NCBI GenBank assembly: GCA_016718845.1
Contig: JADKCK010000114.1
Coordinates: 1 to 35,055, forward strand
Reading direction: 5' to 3'
Origin: Sphingobacteriales bacterium
GTDB taxonomy: Bacteria; Bacteroidota; Bacteroidia; Chitinophagales; UBA2359
Length of the DNA stretch: 35,055 nt
Part shown: positions 25,591-32,767 of the stretch, in pieces
Numbering within the stretch: position 1 is the stretch's first letter
Layout: each line of letters opens with the position of its first letter
Notes under the pieces: model-generated
What the model was told of the DNA's origin: nothing
Seen by the model: the letters and a program-made list of their open reading frames with translations, nothing else
Database searches by the model: none
Translations under genes and position numbers: made by a program

Positions 25591-25978
25591 TTTATTGTCT
25601 TTTTATTAATGGTGAAATAGGCGAAAAGAGTGAAACCCAACGTCAGAAAAATTCTAAATACCATTGCACTAATTGTTTTTGTTTCGTGAATACCACCAGA
25701 TTGGATATAGAAAGGAAACCAACGAATGCAATAGTTAAAATTAAAGTTGCAAGACCTAATGCTCTAAATGTCCAATTTTTTGAAGAAAGAAGTCCATAAA
25801 CTGAAATGAGATAAATAAAACTGCTTATGAAATTGGACCATACAACGAATAAAACATAGTTTCCTTCTTTTGTTCTTATGTCAAACAAATCAAAAATTAC
25901 GGAAGTGCTTAAAAATATTGTTAGCAAGCCAAACCCTGTCAATACAGCAACTACCAAATAAAGTATTGCCTTTTTCAT
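25587..25978 (-). CDS. Membrane protein (one frameshift near its end)
   Basis: Starts at 25978 (MKKAILYLVVAVLTGFGLLT). Four membrane helices. As sequenced it stops at 25643, but a missing A in the A-rich run near 25682 would give FTKQKTISAMVFRIFLTLGF, then TLFAYFTINKKTIK with a stop at 25587 overlapping the next ATG. That tail is a plausible last membrane helix. No family was recognised. Confidence 0.6.
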
Positions 25979-26388
25979 AATTGAGTTAGCGGTTTCATTT
26001 TAAGAAATGCAATTCCAAGCCAAACTACTGAAACTGTCATTGTTATTGCACCAATTAAAACTAAAACAGGTGGTAAGCCAAAATATACTTCTGATAGAAT
26101 TCCAAGTGGCATTAATAAACCAGTCAGTGCTAACCAAGAAATAGCTTTAACATTTTTAAGTTTGTCACTAAAACGAAGCAATAAATATCCAATTAGAATA
26201 TTTAGAAATGCAAAAAGGTTTCCGTGAACATGAGCTAATCGAGTCTCAAAATGTTTACCAATGCTATAAGAATTCGCCCATTCAACTTTTCCTGGTGCAA
26301 AGTCACGAAGATAAATTAATAGAAAGCCATAAGCCATAAAAAAGCCCATTGTCAAAAATCCTATTGCGATGTTGTTTTTGCCGTTCAT
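25975..26388 (-). CDS. Four-helix membrane protein
   Basis: 137 residues from MNGKNNIAIG at 26388; an in-frame ATG at 26421 is possible. Four hydrophobic helices (GFLTMGFFMAYGFLLIYL, LFAFLNILIGYLLLRF, AISWLALTGLLMPLGILS, VLVLIGAITMTVSVVWLGIA) and a histidine-rich loop (ARLAHVHGN, read FETRLAHVHGN). No family was named. It is the first of three ATGA-overlapping genes in one cassette. A -7-like box (TACCTTCG, 26429-26422 minus) lies just upstream. Confidence 0.65.
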   Translation of the reverse strand: MNGKNNIAIGFLTMGFFMAYGFLLIYLRDFAPGKVEWANSYSIGKHFETRLAHVHGNLFAFLNILIGYLLLRFSDKLKNVKAISWLALTGLLMPLGILSEVYFGLPPVLVLIGAITMTVSVVWLGIAFLKMKPLTQL

Positions 26389-26453
26389 AATATTTGATTT
26401 ATAATGTGAATTGATATTCAACGAAGGTAGTGCTATTGTAGTCGGCTAAATAT

Positions 26454-26471
26454 GATAAGTGTCACCTTATC
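26454..26471 (-). promoter_or_regulatory. Palindrome upstream of the three-gene cassette operon
   Basis: GATAAG (26454-26459) and CTTATC (26466-26471) with GTGTCAC-like symmetry between them form a near-perfect 18-bp palindrome, 25 bp before the -7-like box. Possible operator. Confidence 0.35.
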
Positions 26472-26572
26472 TTAAAATATAGATTTCTTAGTCGGTCGAA
26501 CAATAAATTTAGTGATGTGAGATCATTCTTGTTTGTCCAGAATGTCTCAATCTTGGGTCGTCAACTACGCTT

Positions 26573-26633
26573 GCAGGTAACTCGTTAATAGACGCAAGTG
26601 TGCGTTATTTGCGAGCGATTTGTTAAAAGATAT
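26573..26633 (-). repeat. Short attC/attI-like site G at the promoter-proximal end of the array
   Basis: On the + strand GCAGGTAAC (26573-26581) is the exact complement of the site F outer box. It is followed within 60 bp by AATAGACGC and GCGTTATT, which pair with one bulged base, by CTCG/CGAG outside them, and by GTTAAAAG near 26621. The compact fold resembles a classic short attC. It could instead be the attachment site where the first cassette was inserted. Confidence 0.45.
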
Positions 26634-26662
26634 GGTTAACATTCTCTTTTATAAAGAATTGA

Positions 26663-26785
26663 TTGTCTGTACTTTACAAAATACTTTATTTTTGCAAGCA
26701 TAAACAATACAAAAAACGCAATGCGTATTTTGTATTGTCGGAAGTTGTAACAATACAAAATACGCAACGCTTGTATTGCTATGTA
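26663..26785 (+). other. Promoter-like element followed by repeated hairpins
   Basis: TTG (26663-26665), a 21-nt spacer and TATTTTTG (26687-26694) resemble a + strand promoter. Then CAATACAAAA pairs with TTTTGTATTG within 26706-26738 (with ACGC/GCGT inside), and a second CAATACAA...TTGTATTG follows at about 26753-26781. The same CAATACAAAA motif recurs, so the two hairpins can also pair with each other. No gene is seen between 26640 and 27411 apart from the repeats listed. Confidence 0.4.
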
Positions 26786-26909
26786 CTAGTCAGTTTTTTT
26801 GTCTAATAAAAGGACTTTATCACCCATAATTTTGGTCAAATAATGCTTATTGTCTTGCTTGTTATTGTGGCTGCGGATTTTGTTTTTGCTTGTTTGTATT
26901 ATTTCAAAC

Positions 26910-27145
26910 GGCGTCTAAGGCACAGCCGACTTCAGTTACATTAATAACTACCATGATTTAGCGTTGCAAAGGTACAATAAAGAAATGGAAACAGAAAATA
27001 ATTCTCAAAAAAGAAAAAAATAATTTCCAGGCTATTTCCCAAGCTTATAGTATTAGGGTAGTACCTAATGTATTTCGGGGTGCAGCTTGTTTTGTTATGG
27101 TGTATAAATAAAACACGAAGCAGATTATTGATATCGTGATATCGT
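26910..27145. repeat. Direct repeat block, copy 1 (partner at 29230)
   Basis: The block with TTGCAAAGGTA (a minus-strand TACCTTTG promoter box at 26967-26974), an A-rich stretch, TATTAGGGTAGTACCTAATG and TTCGGGGTGCAGC is repeated at 29230-29465 with small differences. The promoter could read leftward into the cassette array. Confidence 0.75.
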
Positions 27146-27211
27146 GATGTAAGATTATTGATATCGTGATATCAGGATGTCAAGATTATTGATATCATGG
27201 CATCAATAATC
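27123..27211. repeat. Palindromic repeat, family copy 5
   Basis: Three successive GATTATTGATATC elements (27123, 27153 and 27184), one more than at the Rpn copies. The last ends in ATCAATAATC with 10-bp inverted arms. Confidence 0.85.
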
Positions 27212-27339
27212 TAGCAATTAAAGGTTATGGTGGGCTTATACCCAAAAAACGCACTACCTTTTTAGAGGGTAGTGCGTTTTGAAGTAATTGCAGTATGTAG
27301 TAAAAAAACTAAACATCAAGTGGGAATAGGTACTACGAA
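27184..27339. repeat. Right copy of the direct repeat that brackets the cassette region
   Basis: Matches 10692-10849, same orientation, including the hairpin AACGCACTACC/GGGTAGTGCGTT (27248-27278) and the end GGTACTACGAA. The next bases (gcactgcac) differ from the left copy. Confidence 0.9.
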
Positions 27340-27411
27340 GCACTGCACTTGACTTAAGCATGTTACCCGTCATTGAACCAAACACCTGTTACCAGTAGGT
27401 CTTCACTTAAT

Positions 27412-28434
27412 TTAGGTGTAATTCAAATTATTGATTGCTATTTGAATAAATTTTGGGTTGGTAAACAAAGTCTTCTTTCAGTCGCTCCAATTTTCCAACT
27501 CCTTCGTAATAGCTTCTTGTGTATTGGTATTTTTTTCCGCAATAATGAAATCAATTGTAGAAAGCAGTTCTAAACCAAAGGAAGAATAAAATCCAGTTAA
27601 GAATGTTTTTGTTTTTTCTACGGTATTTTTGTGGACAGTATTTTCGGGTTTATCTAAAAAGTCATTCACTTCAATTTCAGCATCTAAGATTAAGCCCAAT
27701 TCTTCAAATGGTTTTTGTCTTTTGAGCTGTACCCATAATGTAGCTTCCATTAAGGTAATATAAAACATGTTTTACTTTGCCCGAATAAGGTCCATAAAAT
27801 TAGGTTGAAAATCTAGCTTAAAGGATTCTTTGCTCAAAACGTTGCAGAAAATAAGCAATTTTTTCTGATGAAAATTCTGAAACAAACTCACCGTTACGAA
27901 CCAATTCATACAAAACAGAAAGTAACATTGCCCTTGCGGGAGTTAGTTTTACTCTTTCTTTTTTCAATACTTCCTGAATTACTACACTTGGCTCGTAGAT
28001 ATGAATTTCACAATCTACATCTGCCAAATGTTTTTCTAAAATCAGTTTCACTTTGTTCCAATCCAAACCACCATTGCCTGACCCCAAAGGCGGAATAGCA
28101 ATAGACTTAATGTTTTTTTTTTAATTATTTTTACTAACTCTGTTAATCCTGTTTCAATGTATTGATATTCAGAAGGCAAACGCCAATTGGTTTTTTGTAG
28201 GAAATTTATAATAGTTTTTTTTGCCAACCAATAATGCTTCTTCTTCGGTAACTAATAGTTGCCCTACTTTTAGTTCCTTGTTTTTGCAAGCATTTGAATA
28301 CAGCTTAAAATTGTTGGGAAACATATTTTTAAACTGCAAAGCAATACCTTTGCCCATTACCCCCACGGTGTTTACGGTGTTCTCAAAGCTTCTGCTTCGC
28401 TGTCTAACAAGTTGCCTGTTTTGTAGTATAGCAT
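27412..28434 (-). pseudogene. darG: DarG: DNA ADP-ribose glycohydrolase antitoxin (several frameshifts and one stop)
   Basis: The ATG at 28434 lies 3 bp after the darT stop: MLYYKTGNLLDSEAEAL, then in a shifted frame NTVNTVGVMGKGIALQFKNM, the macrodomain signature. It continues NFPTKTNWRLPSEYQYIETG and IAIPPLGSGNGGLDWNKVKL. The C-terminal DarT-binding part includes SVVIQEVLKKERVKLTPARA and LENWSD, then an in-frame TGA and KKTLFTNPKFIQIAI, stop at 27412. The joined length of about 341 residues is normal for DarG. DarG removes ADP-ribose from thymidine in DNA and also neutralises DarT directly. At least five indels, mostly in A or T runs, separate conserved parts, so indel error is likely. Confidence 0.85.
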
Positions 28435-28437
28435 ATC

Positions 28438-29057
28438 TTAAAAATAAAATTCTGGTTTAATAAGAACATTGGTAGCATCTGCACCAAAGGTGATTATCTT
28501 GTTTTTTGCATTTTCGTTGTAGGTTATATAACCTAAAATGGCATGGAGTGAAATGTCACCTAATACCAAAAACTCTGCTTCTTTTCTTCTTTTTTTATCC
28601 AAATCATTTTCGTCTTTCCAATACTTGGCATTAATAGCATTTTATCTAAGATAGTATCAATATTTTGAATATCTGCAACCGTGTATTGAGAACTGAAACC
28701 GTCCTGCGTGACCATCGGTAAATACAAAATCTAATTGAAGGTCTATAATTTTTTGAACGGAACTTACGCAATACACAATATTTTCGGCAGATGTGGGTGC
28801 TACCATATTAAATCCGTTTTGAACCACATAAAGCATTGGGGTTCTTACTCCAAAGTAAAACGGGATGTATTCGCCTAAGCGTGTGCCATTATTTAATATA
28901 AAGTTGTTTCGAGTAGTAATTAAGCTGCTGTCGCCAATGGGTACAAAATCAGGATTTGCATATTCTGAAGTCGTATGCGTTATTCCATTTTGGAGAATAT
29001 GTGGAATATTCTCAATATGGGTCGTCTGAACAAATAGAGTTTATTCAAATCAGCCAT
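28438..29057 (-). pseudogene. darT: DarT: DNA thymidine ADP-ribosyltransferase toxin (about three frameshifts)
   Basis: The ATG at 29057 gives MADLNKLYLF, then in a second frame THIENIPHILQNGITHTTSE, DFVPIGDSSLITTRNN and YIPFYFGVRTPMLYVV. TDGHA and the C-terminal KRRKEAEFLVLGDISLHAIL, then ITFGADATNVLIKPEFYF, match DarT (DUF4433). The Glu of EAEFLV is the likely catalytic residue by family comparison. About 207 residues, normal size. DarT attaches ADP-ribose to thymidines in single-stranded DNA; DarTG acts as a toxin-antitoxin and anti-phage system. Breaks lie near 29020, 28705 and 28640. Confidence 0.85.
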
Positions 29058-29061
29058 TATG

Positions 29062-29069
29062 CAAATGTA
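29062..29069 (-). promoter_or_regulatory. -7 box touching the darT start (possible leaderless mRNA)
   Basis: CAAATGTA reads TACATTTG on the minus strand, fitting TAnnTTTG. It ends only five bases before the ATG at 29057. Transcription would then start at or next to the start codon, or a further promoter must exist. No -33 box was clearly seen. Confidence 0.4.
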
Positions 29070-29229
29070 ATCATTTTAAATCTATACAATATATTATTTT
29101 CGTTACGATGAGTCTTTTTTTAGGTTTACTGTCAACTCACTAATAAACGAAAGATTTGTTGTACTTTTTGTATTATTTTGCGAAAATTTTTAGAACAATA
29201 CAAAAACTACTACAAGTTCCAATTATTCC

Positions 29230-29465
29230 AAATGGCGTTTACGGCATCGCCAACGGTCAGCCACATTAATACCTGCCATAGTTTATCCTTGCAAAGGTAA
29301 AGCAAAAAAATAGAAACAGAAAATAATTCTCAAAAAAAGAAAAATAATTTCGGGGCTATTTCCCAAGCTTATAGTATTAGGGTAGTACCTAATGTATTTC
29401 GGGGTGCAGCTATTTTTGTTATGGTGGATAAATAAAACACGAAGCAGATTATTGATATCATGATA
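29230..29465. repeat. Direct repeat block, copy 2
   Basis: Second copy of the block at 26910-27145, again with a minus-strand TACCTTTG box (around 29293-29300) and ending in the palindromic repeat. The stretch 29070-29581 holds no gene; apart from this block, the palindrome and the terminator nothing else stands out. Confidence 0.75.
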
Positions 29466-29505
29466 TCGTGATGTAAAGATTATTGATATCATGGCATCAA
29501 TAATC
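29447..29505. repeat. Palindromic repeat, family copy 6
   Basis: Identical in form to the copies at 30535, 31611 and 32645: two GATTATTGATATCATG elements, the second closed by ATCAATAATC. Confidence 0.9.
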
Positions 29506-29544
29506 TTGTGTTGATGGTTGTATTTGTGTACCTGTGGCAAAAAC

Positions 29545-29575
29545 AAAACAGACTTGAGCATTTCAAGTCTGTTTT
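29545..29575 (-). terminator. Terminator of Rpn copy 1
   Basis: AAAACAGACTTGA (29545-29557) pairs with TCAAGTCTGTTTT (29563-29575), 13-bp arms with A/T flanks on both sides. It lies just after the stop at 29582 on the minus strand and recurs after each Rpn copy. Confidence 0.85.
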
Positions 29576-29581
29576 TGTGTG

Positions 29582-30460
29582 TTATTTGGTTTTATAAGCC
29601 TCGATGATTTGTTGAACTTTTTCGAGAGAAATGCCTAAAAAAGAACTAATCTGTTGCGGCGAATTGCCCCGTATAAAAGCTGAAATAACCATTTCAGTTT
29701 CTTTAACTTCTTTACCTTGCTCAATACCTTGCTCAATACCTTGTTCAAAGCCTTCTTCTTTTGCGGTGGTCGTTACCTCTTTAAGTCCGATATAGCTTAG
29801 TCTGCTTTTTTCGTAATCTTCGCGTTGTTGTTTGGTAAAGTTGGCAACTTCTGCTACGCCAAAGGCTTGCTCAAAAAGAGGTTCGTTTAAGATTTGGGGA
29901 ATAGAGTCAAATTTTTCCAAGTTTTTGAGGAAATACGCCCACTTATCAAAATGGGTAACAAGCTGATGCTCTTGTTTATCAAAGGCGGGCATTTGCAAGT
30001 AGGTAAGTTGTAATTTGTCGTAAAAAGTGATGTTGTTTTGGTCTTTTAAGGTAATGTCGCGCCTAAACACAGCAGATGCACCATTATCGTAATAAAAGTC
30101 CAATATGGCGATAAAGTAAATAGCACTTAGCTGAAAATTCCAATCGCCCCTTTGAGCCTGTTCTCTAATAGGGTAGGTTAAATAATAAAGCGACCTATCT
30201 TTAAAGAAAGCGACTTTTGCTTTTTGCATTTTGATTATAAAACGTTCTCCGTTTGTTGCGGTGCAATGGATGTCGAAAAAGGCTTTGCGTTCTTCGCTGC
30301 TATCAGGTAGAGCCTCCACGTTGAGAAAAGTGAGGTCTTTTATTTGGTGATGAGTTGGCAGCAGTTGGTTCAAAAAGTCGACTAATAGTGCTTTGTTACC
30401 TTCTTCGCCAAAGAGTTTTTTAAAGCCGAAATCGGTATAAGGATTAATGTATTTAGCCAT
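29582..30460 (-). CDS. Rpn-family PD-(D/E)XK nuclease / putative transposase, copy 1 (intact frame)
   Basis: 292 residues from MAKYINPYTDFGFKKLFGEE at 30460; the frame upstream is only repeat sequence. The N-terminal nuclease domain (PF12784-like) has D63 in AFFDIHC, but the position of the expected Glu in the (E)MQ motif is Lys (RFIIKMQ, K77), so the catalytic site looks altered. The C-terminal part carries a GIEQ repeat linker (GFEQGIEQGIEQGKEV) and a helix-turn-helix-like end (SAFIRGNSPQQISSFLGISL, then EKVQQIIE). Rpn proteins cut DNA, promote recombination, and in some bacteria act as phage defence with a C-terminal antitoxin made from an internal start. Its promoter is at 30482-30513. 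Confidence 0.9.
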   Translation of the reverse strand: MAKYINPYTDFGFKKLFGEEGNKALLVDFLNQLLPTHHQIKDLTFLNVEALPDSSEERKAFFDIHCTATNGERFIIKMQKAKVAFFKDRSLYYLTYPIREQAQRGDWNFQLSAIYFIAILDFYYDNGASAVFRRDITLKDQNNITFYDKLQLTYLQMPAFDKQEHQLVTHFDKWAYFLKNLEKFDSIPQILNEPLFEQAFGVAEVANFTKQQREDYEKSRLSYIGLKEVTTTAKEEGFEQGIEQGIEQGKEVKETEMVISAFIRGNSPQQISSFLGISLEKVQQIIEAYKTK

Positions 30461-30481
30461 TTTGATAGATTTTTTGCGGTA

Positions 30482-30513
30482 CAAAGGTACAATATTTTTA
30501 GCAGATAAGCAAA
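30482..30513 (-). promoter_or_regulatory. Promoter of Rpn copy 1
   Basis: On the minus strand TTTG (30513-30510), a 20-nt spacer and TACCTTTG (30489-30482), 21 bp before the ATG. The same promoter stands before copies 2 (31557-31588) and 3 (32591-32622). Confidence 0.75.
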
Positions 30514-30534
30514 TATGGAGTAGGGCATGTCCTA

Positions 30535-30593
30535 GATTATTGATATCATGATATCGTGATGTAAAGATTATTGATATCATGGCATCAATAATC
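30535..30593. repeat. Palindromic repeat, family copy 7
   Basis: Lies between the promoter of Rpn copy 1 and the terminator of copy 2. Same sequence as copies 6, 8 and 9. Confidence 0.9.
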
Positions 30594-30632
30594 TTGTGTT
30601 GATGGTTGTATTTGTGTACCTGTGGCAAAAAC

Positions 30633-30664
30633 AAAACAGACTTGAGCATTTCAAGTCTGTTTTG
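30633..30664 (-). terminator. Terminator of Rpn copy 2
   Basis: Same hairpin as at 29545-29575, placed directly after the stop of copy 2 at 30670. Confidence 0.85.
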
Positions 30665-30669
30665 TTGTG

Positions 30670-31535
30670 TTATTTGGTTTTATAAACCTCGATGATTTGT
30701 TGAACTTTTTCGAGAGAAATGCCTAAAAAAGAACTAATCTGCTCAGATGAATTGCCCCGTATAAAAGCTGAAATAACCATTTCAGATTTACCTTTCTCAA
30801 TACCTTGCTCAATACCTTGTTCAAACCCTTCTTCTTTTGCGGTGGTCGTTACCTCTTTGAGTCCGATATAGCTTAGTCTGCTTTTTTTCGTAATCTTCGC
30901 GTTGTTGTTTGGTAAAGTTGGCAACTTCTGCTACGCCAAAGGCTTGCTCAAAAGAGGTTCGTTTAAGATTTGGGGTATAGAGTCAAATTTTTCCAAGTTT
31001 TTGAGGAAATACGCCCACTTATCAAAATGGGTAACAAGCTGATGCTCTTGTTTATCAAAGGCGGGCATTTGCAAGTAGGTAAGTTGTAGCTTGTCGTAAA
31101 AAGTGTTATTGTTTTGGTCTTTTAAGGTAATGTCTCGCCTAAACACAGCTGTGGCTATACTATCGTAATAAAAGTCTAATATAGCGATAAAGTAAATAGC
31201 ACTTAGCTGAAAATTCCAATCGCCCCTTTGAGCCTGTTCTCTGATAGGGTAGGTTAAATAATAAAGCGACCTATCTTTAAAGAAAGCGACTTTTGCTTTT
31301 TGCATTTCGACAATAAAACGTTCCCGTTTGTTGCGGTGCAATGGATGTCGAAAAAGGCTTTGCGTTCTTCGCTGCTATCGGGTAGAGCCTCTACGTTGAG
31401 AAAAGTGAGGTCTTTTATTTGGTGATGAGTTGGCAGCAGTTGGTTCAAAAAGTCGACTAACAGTGCTTTGTTACCTTCTTCGCCAAAGAGTTTTTTAAAG
31501 CCGAAATCGGTATAAGGGTTAATGTATTTAGCCAT
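30670..31535 (-). pseudogene. Rpn-family nuclease, copy 2 (two frameshifts)
   Basis: ATG at 31535, MAKYINPYTDFGFKKLFGEE, then breaks near 31325 (missing base in GTTCCCG) and near 30930. The middle frame reads RFIVEMQKAKVAFF, so this copy keeps the Glu that is Lys in copies 1 and 3. The C-terminal part (GFEQGIEQGIEKGKSE, SAFIRGNSSEQISSFLGISL) is close to copy 1. Joined length about 288 residues. Promoter TTTG-20 nt-TACCTTTG at 31557-31588. Confidence 0.85.
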
Positions 31536-31610
31536 TTTGATAGATTTTTTACAGCACAAAGGTACAATATTTTTAGCAGATAAGCAAATGTAGCTAAATG
31601 ATACTGTGCA

Positions 31611-31669
31611 GATTATTGATATCATGATATCGTGATGTAAAGATTATTGATATCATGGCATCAATAATC
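31611..31669. repeat. Palindromic repeat, family copy 8
   Basis: Between the promoter of Rpn copy 2 and the terminator of copy 3; identical form to copies 6, 7 and 9. Confidence 0.9.
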
Positions 31670-31708
31670 TTGCGTTAGTAGCTAGATTTGTGTACCTGTG
31701 GCAAAAAC

Positions 31709-31739
31709 AAAACAGACTTGAGCATTTCAAGTCTGTTTT
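31709..31739 (-). terminator. Terminator of Rpn copy 3
   Basis: Same AAAACAGACTTGA/TCAAGTCTGTTTT hairpin as the other two copies. Confidence 0.85.
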
Positions 31740-31745
31740 TGTGTG

Positions 31746-32570
31746 TTATTTGGTTTTATAAGCCTCGATGATTTGTTGAACTTTGGAAACGCTTATTTTG
31801 GCTATTTTGGCTATTTGGTCAAAAGAAAACCCTTCTTTTTCCATTTCAATAACCATTTCAGATTTACCTTGCTCAATACCTTGTTCAAAGCCTTCTTCTT
31901 TTGCGGTGGTCGTTACCTCTTTAAGTCCGATATAGCTTAGTCTGCTTTTTTCGTAATCTTCGCGTTGTTGTTTGGTAAAGTTGGCAACTTCTGCTACGCC
32001 AAAGGCTTGCTCAAAAAGAGGTTCGTTTAAGATTTGGGGAATAGAGTCAAATTTTTCCAAGTTTTTGAGGAAATACGCCCACTTATCAAAATGGGTAATG
32101 CTGATGCTCTTGTTTATCAAAGGCGGGTTTGTAAAGCTGAAATTGGTCGTAAAAAGTGATGTTATTTGTCTTTTAGGTATTCCGCCTAAACACAGCAGAT
32201 GCACCATTATCGTAATAAAAGTCCAATATGGCGATAAAGTAAATAGCACTTAGCTGAAAATTCCAATCGCCCCTTGAGCCTGTTCTCTAATAGGGTAGGT
32301 TAAATAATAAGCGACCTATCTTTAAAGAAAGCTTGTTTTGCATTTTGACAACAAAAGTTCCCCGTTTGTTGCGGTGCAATGGATGTCGAAAAAGGCTTTG
32401 CGTTCTTCGCTGCTATCAGGTAGAGCCTCAACGTTGAGAAAAGTGAGGTCTTTTATTTGGTGATGAGTTGGCACAGTTGGTTCAAATGAATAATACGGTG
32501 CTTTGTTACCTTCTTCGCCAAAGAGTTTTTTAAAGCCGAAATCGGTATAGGAATTAATGTATTTAGCCAT
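31746..32570 (-). pseudogene. Rpn-family nuclease, copy 3 (many small deletions, different C-terminal end)
   Basis: ATG at 32570, MAKYINSYTDFGFKKLFGEE. Several one- to few-base losses follow (around 32480, 32340, 32310, 32275, 32165-32130 and 32097), so only pieces of the nuclease domain are in frame. The motif reads VVKMQ, with Lys instead of Glu as in copy 1. The last part is in frame from about 32090: FDSIPQILNEPLFEQAFGVA, GFEQGIEQGKSE. It then has a different end, EMEKEGFSFDQIAKIAKISV, while the final SKVQQIIEAYKTK is shared. Promoter at 32591-32622. Confidence 0.8.
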
Positions 32571-32644
32571 TTTGATAGATTTTTGCGGTACAAAGGTACA
32601 ATATTTTTAGCAGATAAGCAAATGTAGCTAAACGATACCGTGTA

Positions 32645-32703
32645 GATTATTGATATCATGATATCGTGATGTAAAGATTATTGATATCATGGCATCAATA
32701 ATC
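32645..32703. repeat. Palindromic repeat, family copy 9
   Basis: Rightmost member, upstream of the promoter of Rpn copy 3; followed within 65 bp by the minisatellite. Confidence 0.9.
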
Positions 32704-32767
32704 TTCTTGCATTTGTATTGGCAACAAAAAATAAACAATTGGAGAAAATGTATTAAAACTGTTTTTA

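Larger units (their letters stand above)
10914..26581 (-). mobile_element. Integron-like gene-cassette array without a visible integrase (CALIN-like)
   Basis: Six attC-like elements divide this region into six units, all with a gene whose start lies close to a GTT box and whose end is followed by an attC-like hairpin on the minus strand. The outer box at a unit's start is complementary to the outer box of the attC-like element at that same unit's end. This is the rule for integron cassettes, whose ends join when the cassette is circular. Approximate units, minus strand: 26581-25126, 25125-24048, 24047-23304, 23303-21698, 21697-20972 and 20971-10924. The outer boxes fit GTTNNNNGC rather than the strict GTTRRRY. 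No tyrosine recombinase gene is in the window. Confidence 0.65.

Noticed and set aside
29283..29561. A 92-codon minus-strand frame, also found before the Rpn genes
   Set aside because: It is made of palindrome, terminator and promoter repeat; the real Rpn start is MAKYIN further down.
29582..32570. Rpn copies as insertion sequences
   Set aside because: No terminal inverted repeats or target duplications bound the units; they are tandem with shared promoter and terminator, which fits unequal recombination.
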